This document shows, piece after piece, positions 23,164 to 34,189 of a stretch of DNA of 64,000 bases. The stretch is from Xestospongia muta (taxonomy: Eukaryota > Porifera > Demospongiae > Haplosclerida > Petrosiidae). Location of the stretch: contig OY848917.1 in the NCBI GenBank assembly GCA_963693285.1, positions 30,515,245 through 30,579,244 of the forward strand, given 5' to 3'. A model generated the notes under the pieces. It was not told where the DNA came from, searched no databases, and saw nothing but the letters and a program-made list of their open reading frames with translations. The stretch's first letter is position 1. Each line of letters begins with the position of its first letter. Position numbers and translations under genes: made by a program.

Positions 23164-24240
23164 AAAATGCCGGAAACTTTTGAGGGCAATGAACTGGAAT
23201 ATTTAGAGGAAGAGATTTGAAAGAACTTTTCCTACCAAGGAAACCTGTCCATTTGTATTTCTTTTCACAAATTTGATGCTGATTGAGATGACTACATTGA
23301 AGTAGAAAAGGGCACAGCAATAGACAACAAGGACAAGCTAAAGGTTATGTGACCCCACAACTAATGACTTCTGTTTGCAGTGGTGACTCTGCTGTGGATG
23401 TTAACCTCAGTTCACCTCAAGTTTTCTCGTCCACTTCGTCAGGATCTAAAGAACTTGAACTTCATCCCAGAGTCTTGTCAGATGAATATTTACCTGTACA
23501 AATTAGCTGACCTCGAGTACTAGATGATGTGAGTGATGATGGTCTGCTGAAGGTTCTACAGTCATTGTAGATTCTGAAGAAGGTGTGGATGATGTTGACA
23601 TCATTGTATAATCATCAAAGAAGCTGAAGGCTGTGAAAGAGGAAGATGACACCATTCCTCTTCATAATCCATCCCTTTACCTAATCATTATTGTTTTGAA
23701 GTTGAGACTACACTGAAGCTAGGTAGATTAAGTAATGTCACAAGGCAGGCTATTATAGCCAGAATAGCTTCATTAATGCTCAATTACAAAAGATATTCCA
23801 GCAGTGAGGATTATGCTAATGTTGGTCTGGCTATTTTAATGAAATATCCTTTTCTTAAGTCACCTGTTGGTTCTCCTGCTGTATGTTTTTATTTGTTAGT
23901 GTTTTTAAATGTTCTTAACTTTTTAAGATGCCATCATAACATCTCTTTAAAATTCTTTTAAAGAATTCTGAAGAGATAAGGGTAAGAAGAAGAGGCTAAG
24001 TTCTTCATTGCAACCTAATTCTGAGAAGAAAACAGTGTCTGGTATCTCAGTTTTGTTAACCTCCAATTGTTCAGTATGTCAGTTATTATGTGCTTAATAC
24101 CTTTTACATTACAGGAGAAGGTGATGTATCTTTTCTGAGAAATGTGAAAGCACTACAAACAGAGTACAAGAAGATGTGTCATAATCCACAGATTGTTGAT
24201 GAACTAATGGTATCTACATTTCCAAACGCCGAGAAGATAT
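23164..24240 (+). pseudogene. SAMD3-like remnant of element C
   Basis: Coding pieces: near 23341-23515 (PQLMTSVCSGDSAVDVNLSS), 23690-23882 (LGRLSNVTRQAIIARIASLM, then YKRYSSSEDYANVGLAILMK) and 24118-24240 (FLRNVKALQTEYKKM, then DELMVSTFPNAEKI). The second piece is the R-x-x-I/YP segment and the third the LM-x-T-F segment of SAMD3-like proteins. Stops occur between them. It is divergent from the transposase at 20070-23117, as in element B. Confidence 0.55.
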
Positions 24241-24480
24241 GACTAAGAACCCTTATGATCTCTCCACTTTATTTGAAAAATATCCATTTTGAATGATATT
24301 AACCAGGTAATAAATAGTACATATGTGTGATGTAATTACAGTAATTATTATAATATTTGTAGATAATGTTGTAGATATCTAGGATTGTTTGTGATGTAAA
24401 CTGGGCTAATAAAGGACAGGTTATATAGGATGAGACTATTAAGAAAATACTGGAACAAGCTAAGGTGGAGGTTACTCATA

Positions 24481-25051
24481 ATAAATGACTAAGAGATAAA
24501 ATAGAGGAAGAAAGAGAAGGTAAGTTTATACTATCACTGATTTGATACAGAATATTTATGAACAGCTGATAAGTCCCTTTTATCAATTGTGGTGTTGACC
24601 TATTTGTTACTAGATGTGAGGAGCAAACCAGACAGCGACAAAATTGTTTACTTTGTAAATGTGAATTACACATGACACTTAGTATTATCAATCATGTTCT
24701 GTGTCTATTATGTAGGTTTGGACTTTGCATTTTGAAGTTATGCTACGTCAAAGTCGGTCACTTAGAGATAGCGTTTTTTAGAAAAAAGCATTTTTAATTT
24801 TCCGTATACTCGTTTATTTATGTGAAATCACATGACTTTACCGGCCACAATACCTTGTGTGATGGTTTAGACCAGAAGATACTAAGAAAAGCTTGTCTCT
24901 CTTGGAAGTTACCTACCTTAGTGCACCAAAGGTACTGTTAAAAGACTCAACAGTCATAAAAGAATACAGAGTTACTAGTTCTGTACAAAGGTAAGTTTTA
25001 TTTTGAAAAGTATTCAGTAAGTTCTGTATGTTTAGATGTAAGGCTGTATGC
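24481..25051. other. Unassigned stretch
   Basis: No gene recognised. Short broken frames on both strands; it probably belongs to the far part of element C or to the remnant that follows. Confidence 0.35.
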
Positions 25052-26300
25052 CTAGATAAGTAACTGATGATTTAGATTATGACTTAAGTGGAGGTTAAAC
25101 AAGTTAAAATCTCTTGCTATTGGGTGGTTTTTAAAAGTACTGCTTAATAATGAATAGACAGAGTGTAATAATTGCTGAGTTAATTCTCTGCTACTTGTTT
25201 TGCATGAACAACAATTGTGACCAGCTCTGCCACAGTTACTACATTGTCTTATTCTATTAGTAGGTGGAGCATCTAAAAGAGGAGGAGATGGACTTTGAGA
25301 TGATGGTCTAGCATGAGAGTTTTCTCTCCATTGTAGCTCTTTCAATAAGTGCTATGGCTTGTTTGAGTGCCTATTAAAGGTAAATAAAGCTATACTATAA
25401 AAATATTTAAAAGTTTACTTGTTGTTTCACACTCTCAGATAGATTAGTTCTGCCGCTGATGGTTCTGTTATTTTTCTGGCAAAGCCAGCAAAGATCAGAT
25501 TTTGGTCTGGTAATGATAATAATTATGAGAAAGAAACTTTTTTCAAATTTTACAAAAACTGTGTTAACAAACAGTGCCAATATCTAAAGATCCACTGTCC
25601 TTAATGTACTCCCTCCAGATTGATCACTTGGTGGTGTGAGTTACCAGTAATTGAATGTCTGTTCTTTTATATCCAGGAATTCAACCTGGGAGGTGTATCC
25701 TATTAGCCTCTGCATAGTTCTTAATGTACATGATGGTGTGGATGAGCTCATGAGCTGTAAACCCATTGTGTGGTCTACAATTACAATTCCCATGTGTCCT
25801 TGAGATAAGTCTGAAATTTTGTAAGATACCTGGACATTATCCAATCATCTCTTTCCTATGCCATGGAAAAAAAGGAAGGTGGTTCACCATATTTGTATCC
25901 CTTGGTGGTAATAGGACGTTCTTGTCTTCTTCAAATAGCAGATTTTTGATGGTTTTGTTGAATTAAAGAAGACTGACAGTTTGTAGCCATTATTTGTCCT
26001 AAAAGTACAAGGTCAAGAGAAGAGCAATCCAATTCTTGATATTGGTTACGGATACTAGTTTTAGATGTTCCACAGAAAATGCTCTATTGCAGGGACCACC
26101 GAAGTACAAGGTACATCCACATCCAGTTCAAGTAAAGCTTCCTATCATTTCTTCTTCTAGTACATCATGTATTGTACCTTCTTGGGTCACCTCTTCCTCC
26201 CTTTCAATCAATAACTTGTCACCTCTGTTAAAGTGTTTTAATGAATATAGATAATACTTTTTAACTACTAGAGAGTTCTGTTACGTTCAATGTCAGCAGA
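25052..26300 (-). pseudogene. Remnant of a transposase-like family with TRPKSDLCWLCQ motif
   Basis: Minus-strand pieces in order: near 26100-26200 CGCTLYFGGPCNRAFSVEHL, then near 25640-25770 AHELIHTIMYIKNYAEANRI and HLPGRIPGYKRTDIQLL, then near 25440-25520 TRPKSDLCWLCQKNN. I recall these signatures from a large uncharacterised gene family in sponges, corals and molluscs that behaves like a mobile element; I cannot name its superfamily. 25052-25345 adds a CCHC knuckle (CSNCGRAGHNCCSC). Frames change between pieces and stops are present. The conserved second half of the family is missing here. Confidence 0.5.
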
Positions 26301-26559
26301 GTCATCTTCAATGATGTTATAGCCTATTATGGCTGTTACCTCTGGGTAGCTACCACCATCATAATTGTCATATTCATCCTTGTCATCTATTTATTATTCA
26401 TAGTTTTTGTATTCATGTTTTATCATCAATCTTACTGGGTGGGTCAGGGTCCTCTTCACGAGCCTCACCAAAAAAGTTTTCTTCAATAAAAACCTCAAGT
26501 GTGGTCTAGTCACTATCGATGAGCAATGATGAACAAAACTCGTTTATAGCCTTAGCAAT

Positions 26560-27345
26560 GGAGCTATTCGTTTTCAAGGGGGATGGGGCTGTGTTGCTAT
26601 AGAAGGTTGGCATACTTGCATTTATTAATTTGAATATTATGACACATCTTTGCAAGATGCCCTCTATTATGACGATAGTGACATGTTACATCTTTAAATA
26701 GACATGACTGAACTTGGCGGTTGCTTCCACCACAACAAGTACATTTGTAACTACAGCCATATGAACTAGTATTTGTTCATCATTGTGGGTGTCCAGGTTT
26801 GTCTCGTATTTCTTTCTGCAGGATGCTTATGGATACATCATTAGTCCTGGTGTCTTTGAGCTGTTTAGTCTGCTTACTAGCTGTTTACAGTCCTTGTGTT
26901 ATCTCCATGGGACAAGCTGGAATTAAACAGACTTCTGAGAGTAACTTTCTTGAATAGCTTTGTCTCAAAGGTCACATACTATAAATAAAGTTTTATTTAA
27001 GTATTTCCAAAACAGCAATAAGTAGCAAGCTGCCTCAACTGGATTAGAAACTTGGCTATGGTTTTATTCGGGAACTTGTGTCCTGTAAAATAAAATGGTT
27101 CAGCTGTGATAACAGGTTTGGCTGATAATGATCTTTAACTTTGACAGTCAAGTCTTCTAAACTCTTTGATTTTGGTTTCTCTGGGTCAAGGAAATTACTT
27201 TATATACTGTAGTTCTTCAAGCCTATCAATGCCAAAAGTGGAAGAACTCTTTTATTTTCTGGAACAGCATTTGCCGCAAAGTACAATTCGATCTGTTCTA
27301 AATAAGATTCTATATCTTCACTCTAAGGTTGAGACTCTCTAATAT
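26560..27345 (-). pseudogene. Gypsy-type gag remnant
   Basis: Minus-strand text from 27345 gives SEDIESYLEQIELYFAANAV, then FLDPEKPKSKSLEDLTVKVK and DHYQPNLLSQL. This is the usual gag capsid opening of Gypsy (Ty3) elements. Further down, near 26650-26760, are Cys/His knuckles (CHYRHNRGHLAKMC). Several stops occur, and no protease or polymerase follows. It is a fragment. Confidence 0.65.
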
Positions 27346-27360
27346 GACTCTGAGATGACA

Positions 27361-28185
27361 TCCTGTCACCAGATGTGATGTATTTGTTACAATTGGTTAA
27401 GAATATAACAGTAAACAAACACAAGATGCTCAAAATACAGAGAAAACATGGATACTCTTAAAAGATCACTGAGCACGTGTTAATAATAATCATAATACTA
27501 TTAATATCCATAATACTGTTTATACATAAATTGTATACACAATTTAGTATCTGTACATTACAATTTATGTTTGTATAGTTTAATTTAATTATTTTATGTG
27601 TAATTGGTAATAATAATTTGAGACTATTAATGAACTTACAATTAACAGTTTATACATGTACCTACTTCCTTCAGTAATTCTTTCTATTACTATTATTCTG
27701 TTGAGTTGACTTGGTATATAGAACCTGTTTAAACATAGTTCAAACTAATAGGTACTATCTGCATTATGTGTAGCATAATTCCTCTAGTACTTTTGTACAA
27801 ACTTGTAACTTATTACTACAAACAACTTGATTATTGAAATTTTTAGCGTAACAATTCATATCTTGGCTGCATACAAAATGTAGTACATTTATAAATTAGT
27901 TAAGTGTGCAGCTGGTATTATATATTTAGAACAATAGACTGCATGTACAAAGAAAATATTCCTACATGTTAAGGTGATGTAAAATTTTTAATCACTTCTT
28001 GTATGCTATAGTTTGTATAATGTTATATTAATCTATTGTTATGAAATAATTTATGATATAATATAATCTGTTACATGATTCAATTGTTGCACAAACTCAG
28101 TCAATTAGACTACAAAAATACTTACTTTAAGGAGGTTAGCATATGAATACACATATTTATATTATTAGAAAACAATTACTACAAG
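27361..28185. other. AT-rich intergenic stretch
   Basis: No coding signature on either strand. It lies upstream of the small open frame at 28186. Confidence 0.5.
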
Positions 28186-28299
28186 ATGGCTGCTATTACA
28201 GTGCTTAAAGTTATACTATTAATATCTCTTTTCATCTCTGTCTTGACATTACCAACTATAGTGAGGAGACAATCAGACAATTCTCCTTGTACTGATTAA
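28186..28299 (+). CDS. Possible 37-residue secreted peptide
   Basis: ATG at 28186 in context ACAAGATGGCT opens a 37-codon frame ending in TAA (28297-28299). The product has a short N-region, a strong hydrophobic core (VILLISLFISVLTLP) typical of a signal peptide, then a dibasic RR and a small polar tail with one Cys. Two AATAAA signals follow at 28347-28352 and 28356-28361. I do not recognise the peptide. It could instead be the first exon of a larger secreted protein, although no GT donor lies before the stop, or a chance frame. It sits between mobile-element remnants in otherwise empty DNA. Confidence 0.35.
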   Translation: MAAITVLKVILLISLFISVLTLPTIVRRQSDNSPCTD

Positions 28300-28346
28300 T
28301 TGAAAAACCTTAAAATGATTTTTTTGTCTCTAGAATAGTTCTGGTA

Positions 28347-28361
28347 AATAAATTTAATAAA
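28347..28361 (+). other. Tandem AATAAA polyadenylation signals
   Basis: Two AATAAA hexamers (28347-28352 and 28356-28361) lie about 50 bp after the stop of the small open frame. In AT-rich DNA such hexamers also occur by chance. Confidence 0.35.
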
Positions 28362-28850
28362 TACATACTTGTAATTCAGGAATAGCCCAAGTACATTGAT
28401 ACTTGTACCAAGTACAGCTATGAACATACTTCAACTTATACTTATAAAAGTCCTTCCTTCATTTCTACACAATACTTGTACATGTACACTGTGTAAATAG
28501 CTAAGAATAGTCTGTTATCTGACACCTATTATAACAGTAATATCAGACTGTTATAAGCTCTCTTATACTAACAGTCTATATAAGGATGGTATAGTGTGGA
28601 TGCTTACACCTCATTCTGTTATAATCTTGCTTATAAGAGACTTATTTTAAGCAATTTGATATAAGAATATGCTTATTGCTATAACCATTAATAATAATCA
28701 TTATTGTGAATAATACATTTAATTAAGTGCACTTTATAATATAAGATTTTACAAAAGACACAGCTAATATCAAACAAGTGCACTTTTTAATAAGGGAACA
28801 CAAATAAACACTTTGTCAATTCTATATAATCAAGTTTTACATTAGTCTCG
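28362..28850. other. AT-rich intergenic stretch
   Basis: No gene recognised; it contains runs of TATAA-rich and GTACATGTACA-type sequence. Confidence 0.45.
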
Positions 28851-28869
28851 GCAACTGCACAATATGTCC

Positions 28870-29280
28870 CACTATTCTAGCAACAGGAATAAAATTGACA
28901 TAGCTATCTCTCACAAATGTTGTTGAAGAAAGAAATGTTGTTAGAATGAATCTCAATATGGGTGATCTTCCAACCATTGGACATGTAGCTAATACATTAT
29001 TAGTATTTGTAGTTTTATGAAATTTGACCTGGATTTTAGTTTTAACTCATGACAAAAGAAATAAGTTACAAATCCAGCTCGTATGTGTGCCTGTCTGCTT
29101 GTATCAATACCCATGACATTATTAAACCAGTGTGCAGCAACAGCAGTTGATTTGGGAGAACGTGACTTACTGCTGAGAAAAAGATGATCATTAATATATA
29201 TATATTTGCTTGCAGAAATGATTCAACAATATCGTATTCTGTTGCAGGATATAAACATTTCCTGTACATTCTTCAGTTCG
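28870..29280 (-). pseudogene. Unclassified mobile-element-like exon remnant
   Basis: Minus strand: 29280-29220 YRKCLYPATEYDIVESFLQ, a likely 50-bp intron, then near 29160-29040 KSTAVAAHWFNNVMGIDTS followed by RQAHIRAGFVTYF. Near 28990-28870 comes VQWLEDHP followed by FIPVARIVGHIVQLPRL. This resembles, from memory, repeated uncharacterised families in sponge and coral genomes, but I cannot assign a superfamily. No complete gene surrounds it. Confidence 0.35.
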
Positions 29281-29539
29281 ACAACATTAAAACTTTCTCG
29301 ATTATTGGATTAATAAGCTTGTGGTAGCTTCTCTCTGTGCAGTCAATATTGAGACTGGACAGGTGTGATACCAGTTTCGTCATCAATTGATCGGGCCTTA
29401 TAGTTGGAAGTGTAAGACACCAATTGACTACATTTTCCAGGACAAACTACACCTGTCTTATCATTTAGATGATGGTAAAAAGAGGTATGTGCAACCTCAG
29501 AACTTCTTCCATACAATAACAGACTCTTTTACGACTCAC

Positions 29540-29660
29540 AGTAGTCATTAGCCCGAGAAAGTGAGGCATTAATTTTTAACCCCTTTTAAGTTAGGCATTA
29601 ATTTTAACCCCTTTTAGAGGCGCTAGTCATTAAGTTTTAACCCCTTTTAGAGGCGCATCG
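29540..29660. repeat. Left terminal repeat and internal direct repeats of the MULE
   Basis: Begins AGTAGTCATTAGCCCGAGAA and contains three near-identical TTTTAACCCCTTTTA units, the last two followed by GAGGCGC. The outer part is inverted at 33982-34027. Confidence 0.7.
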
Positions 29661-29866
29661 CATCATACATCACGTGATACACATATCAAGCACATATCCA
29701 GCACGTGTAGGCAAACAGAAATAGAAACACTTGTTAGGGCACTTACTTGACTCCAGTTGTATAGGTAAGCCTTAAAGGTAATTTCATTAACAGTTGTCTT
29801 TTGTAATATGAAGTGTTATGATTTTAATCTTTATTGTAATAGCTAATCAAAGTTCATAAGTGTTTC

Positions 29867-32800
29867 CTAGTTACAGAAGTGACATGTATAATTCACTGGT
29901 GAGTGTGTAAGTTTTGGTAATGTGCATGATAAATGAAGCCAGATAGAACAGATATCACACTGAATCCAGCTGACTTCAACATTGGTGTGATTGCTATCAT
30001 TCTTTTTAAAACAAACACCACAAAATAGAGGATCTCCTTCGCAATCTTTGGTTTACATAGGTTGCTATCCTGTCTTGATGGCTTTGATAATGTTGTCTTC
30101 TTTTTTTGTAGAAAAGAATGTTGTTTGCCTTTCACTGTTTGCATTTGCCGAGATCTTTTTAACAGGAAGTGTTTTGTCACTGTCTTTGAGTGCTTCAAGC
30201 ATTGCAATAGCTGGTTGCACATGTTTATTGAGTGCCTGTATAGCATTTACTGTATTGCATTCTCTATTTGCCATTTCTAGTGAATGTACTTTCAATAACA
30301 GTGATTCTTTTGCTGTCTTCAGGTCTGTTTTCTTCCGTTTTTAAGAGAGTACTTTAGAAAAGTATAAATAATCCGTGTTTGATGATGTTCTTTCATTGGA
30401 GAAAAAGTGGTCGCTGGTATTCATATGTACTAAATGTATATGTTTACATATAGTAGCATGTAGAGTAGCATCTAAACATGTACATGACAATTGTGGCAGT
30501 CATGGCATATAACTTTACAATCACAGCTTTTCCTCTAACTTTTCAACAACATAATGTATATCTTGTACATTCTGAGGGTTAACATTCCATTTCTTGTTAT
30601 TTATAGGTGTAATTGAAGTTGGCAATAGTTTATTGGCTGATTGATGGCACTTCATGATTTCACATATCCTGTGGCTGTTTTTTCCCACTTCCAACTTCCT
30701 CATTCTTTCAAATGCCATGTTTCTAACTATTTTAATTAAGGCTACAAGACGACTATCCACACGTCTATTCTGTTTATGATGTAAGTATACTATTTTTAAA
30801 ACTCTATGAAAAGCCTCTAAAACATATTTGTATTTACAGTGGATCCCACTCTGTAGCAAGTAGCCCAATCATGCAACCTTGTACAATAGTTTTTGTTAAA
30901 TAAGTGAGAATCTCTCATGATTGTTAAAAATATAAGTTAAAAATTCTTGTAATAAAGTACGAAACTTAGCCTCCTAACATTCCATAATTAAAGTGCAGAG
31001 TAAATGATAGATTGTCACTTGATCTTTAAGTACTACATGCTCTTTAATGGCCTTTCTCCAAGCCTTATGTACATGTCATACACAGATTACTTTACGAGTA
31101 TGACTACCTCTGAAAACACCTTGCCAAGCATTAAAATACTGCTCTACATCATCAGACATAAATCAACAAGGAGCAATAGTGCCACACTTATCTTTTATTA
31201 CTCTTAAAAAATTATTAATGCTGAAGTGTTTACTCTGTTACGAGTCATCCAGGCTACAGGCAGTCCTTGTCAATACTCGTCAACAGTTATTACTGTAATT
31301 AAATGAAAGTCATACATGTTTGTTCCATGTGTTGCGGCCATGCATATGGTGTTATTACCAAATTTAAGTAACATGTCTGGTTGAAATCGTGTCTGTATAC
31401 ATAGTAAAAAGTCATTATCAGCAAAATTATCCATTCCATCAGACTGCTTGTCACATTGTTTCTTAAAGAGAAGTATAGGGTTATAATCTAGTGATTGCAT
31501 TTCAATAACTCATGCAGTGACACTGGTTCGATCATTTTGATGTCGAGTAATGCTTTCTATATTATATTGGTATTTGATATTGTGAACATCTTGCCGAGTA
31601 ATAAGATGTTGTCTGTCAATGCCACCATCAACTGAGTCTCGGATGTCATCTAATATACAGTCTATGCATACACCTTGTTCTAATTTATTGGCAATATCTA
31701 ATTTCATTTTTTGAGGTAGTCTAAGAAAAGCTAACTTTAAATCATGGTTGTAATGTGTTGGACAATATCGTACAGAGATCTTTTGTGTAAGTAGATGCTG
31801 TGAGAGTCATAAATGTGCTGTGTACTGGTATCCAATTTTTGCAGTGCCTTGTGTCTTTAGCTGACACTTGCCTTTATCATCAGGTTTATACACACCTGCT
31901 CTGTAGCAATAATAATACCAAACCTTTGCTTCATTGGATATTGTTGGTGCACACTCTAGTACATAACCTGAATGAGTGGAGCTTTCAATGTCTTCTTTCA
32001 CTGAATGTATGTCTCCATACTATCAAACTCAATATTTGTTACCTCTATCTTCATTTGATGGTTGTCTTGTAGATGGTGAATAAGTTTTAAACCTTGAATT
32101 TTAGAAAAATGAGATGTAGTTTTCAATATGATATTGTTACATTTTACCTTTCATCACATTTACTACAGGTGATACTACCCCTTTGGATATTGGCACTATG
32201 TTTGTCATGAATGTGTTTGGATAGAGTGCTCTTATGTGTGTATGTCTTGTTGCAAGAAGAACAGGTGAGTTTGCCAGTGTTTGATCTCCTTTTAAATAAG
32301 AGGGGTTTTAATTGTTTACATGATTGCTTGTCTGTTATCATTGGACTTTCACCTGAAGTAATAGATGGTCAATTCATTATTACTCTCTACAGTATCATTA
32401 ACCTGAACTCATTGTAGTTACATCTTTTCTCAATGAGAGTGACTTCTTTCCTTGAGTTTTTTTGTAGAGATAACAAATTTTTGCTATCATATATTCCTAC
32501 ACATTGACTGTTTATTTGTTTATGCCTTAACATACTACCTGAGTTTGATAGTGATGTGGTAGGCTTTTTTGGGTTAGTAAATTAGATGTGACACCTTCCT
32601 CAGTAATAATAGGAAGATGTAGACTTTTGGCAGATGGATGCTCTAAAAAAACTGGTTTATAACTAAACCCTTCCAGCTGGTAAATAATTGATCACCCCTG
32701 TGAGTCTGTAGTATCTGTTGCCTACTTTCAAAGCCATTTGCTAAATTGATAATGATCAATTTCACTTTATTTTGTATTATATATATGAAATGTACCTGGA

Positions 32801-33939
32801 CTTGGACAGTTGGCAAGGCAGTGCTAAAATATAATGTATATAAAGTAATGATGTGTGTACATGTATATCTAACATACTGTGTTACGTTAGTTGATTTGTT
32901 AGTAACATGAATGCAAAGAGACTCTGGATATCTCGATATCTCTAATGATTTTGTACACTCTCCATGACTTCCACATCTATAATATATATTAAATCACTAT
33001 GTACATGAGCGGATAAATACATGTATTAGGCATACCTCTACATGTGTAATTATCAAGGCCTTCACGGGTTGTCAGTTCATCAATTACTAAACCTTGCAGA
33101 TGGATATTCTTCTTTTCCTTCATGTATTACAATGAACGTATAGTTAAGTGATTTGCTTACATTCACTTTAAGTTCCAAAACACTTGCTGATTGTAGTATA
33201 TCACTGCAAGAGCCACATTTGTTACATAGTACTAATATATTTAGTAATAATACCAATACACATACTTAACTTGACCACAAACCTGTTTGAGTGACTGCTA
33301 AAAAGAATTTGTTTTGTATCAACTCTCTAATTCTATAATTATGATATATTTTATATATATATACATGTGATATGTATGCAAATAAGTTACCTTGATGACA
33401 GTTCTGTTAATTTATCCATGAAATAGATAAAGTACTCATGATCATCCTGATATTCACCAGGATGAAATGATTGATGAGCCACTGTTGTGGTTAACAATTT
33501 TATATGTTTTAATCCTTTTTATTATCTTACTTTGTAGACTTTGAACGATCATGTTAGAGGAAATAACTGTTTGTGAGCTGTTGTACTTATATGAAGTACA
33601 CAATGAACGAAGATATTTATATGGACATAACTCTTGAGTATATTGAAATGTTCATTACTATGAAATGCTAGCTGTTGAATATATTTTGTTTTGTTTGTTA
33701 TACTGATGTTGCTACAGGTCTTGTATATGTTTCTTACCTGACTTCATACATTTCTCACATACATCGTTTTCTTCATTTATTTCCTCTGAAGTAGACAGAA
33801 ATACAGAATTATTCAGAAGGCACTGAATCACGCTGCTAGCGTAGCAATTGTTTGCTGAATTTGTTATCCCTGGTGGCAATAATGCCTCCAAGTTGTACAA
33901 AAAATTGTTTTCCATTTTTCTTAACGTCAATACACGCAT
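29867..33939 (-). pseudogene. USP-C2H2-MULE transposase-SWIM-PHD chimeric protein gene
   Basis: N-terminus (33939-33712): LPPGITNSANNCYASSVIQC, the Cys box of a ubiquitin-specific protease. It continues with FHPGEYQDDHEYFIYFMDKL (near 33400-33480, the QDAHEF box) and LTTREGLDNYTC (near 33060-33110). A C2H2 finger lies at 32144-32341. The MULE core has TQGTAKIGYQYTAHL (31807-31870), DDIRDSVDGGIDRQHLITRQ (31510-31700), MAATHGTNMYDFHLITVITV (31270-31350) and a second-metal segment MSDDVEQYFNAWQGVF near 31100-31150. A SWIM-like Cys cluster (CDCKVICHDC) lies near 30490-30525. A PHD finger at 29873-30022 (CGVC ... WIQCDICSIWLHLSC ... CHFC) ends at TAG 29867-29869. The usual Asp before ATHGT appears as Ala, and stops interrupt the text (for example CV*HVHKAWR), so it is inactive. 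Confidence 0.65.
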
Positions 33940-33940
33940 T

Positions 33941-33960
33941 TATAAATTTTGCGCATGCGT
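33941..33960 (-). promoter_or_regulatory. Promoter of the MULE gene with an NRF1-like site
   Basis: TGCGCATGCGT (from 33950) is an NRF1-like palindrome directly before the first codons of the minus-strand gene, next to an AT-rich TATAAATTTT (33941-33950). The same motif is at 40656-40666 before the second ankyrin gene. Function inferred from position. Confidence 0.45.
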
Positions 33961-33981
33961 AGTTGTCCAACGTGGTGAATG

Positions 33982-34027
33982 GGGGTTAAAAATTTATGTC
34001 TAACTTTCTCCGGCTAATGGCACTACT
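33982..34027. repeat. Right terminal inverted repeat of the MULE
   Basis: Reverse complement begins AGTAGTGCCATTAGCCGGAG and matches the left end with few changes and one indel. Confidence 0.7.
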
Positions 34028-34189
34028 CACGCACCTCTCCATGATTAAATTACAAAATTGCCAACAATACCACTTTAAAAAAGAATAGATTATTTACGGT
34101 ATATACCTCGTGTAGTATATAGAATTAATAGTTACCCTGAGCCATAAGAAAAGGAGCATCGAAAGACACTACTGCAACTACATTTTCAT

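Larger units (their letters stand above)
19872..24480. mobile_element. CACTA-like element C, decayed
   Basis: The left end is inferred from CACTGTAAAACACTAG (19872 on). A third transposase of the element A/B family reads on the minus strand (20070-23117), and a SAMD3-like remnant reads divergently on the plus strand from 23164. The right end was not found; other remnants follow after about 24480. Gene order and head-to-head layout are the same as in element B. Confidence 0.6.
29540..34027 (-). mobile_element. Mutator-like element with captured USP and PHD domains
   Basis: Terminal inverted repeats 29540-29584 and 33982-34027 share AGTAG..CATTAGCC.GAGAAAGT and a TTTTTAACCCC block. The left end adds three direct copies of a CATTAA-TTTTAACCCC motif. 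One long minus-strand gene fills the interior (33939 to 29867). No clear 9-bp target duplication was seen next to these ends. It is classified as MULE by the transposase core. Confidence 0.7.

Noticed and set aside
29991..30344. 117-codon plus-strand frame
   Set aside because: It lies opposite the PHD and preceding region of the MULE gene, whose Cys/His spacing is far better evidence.
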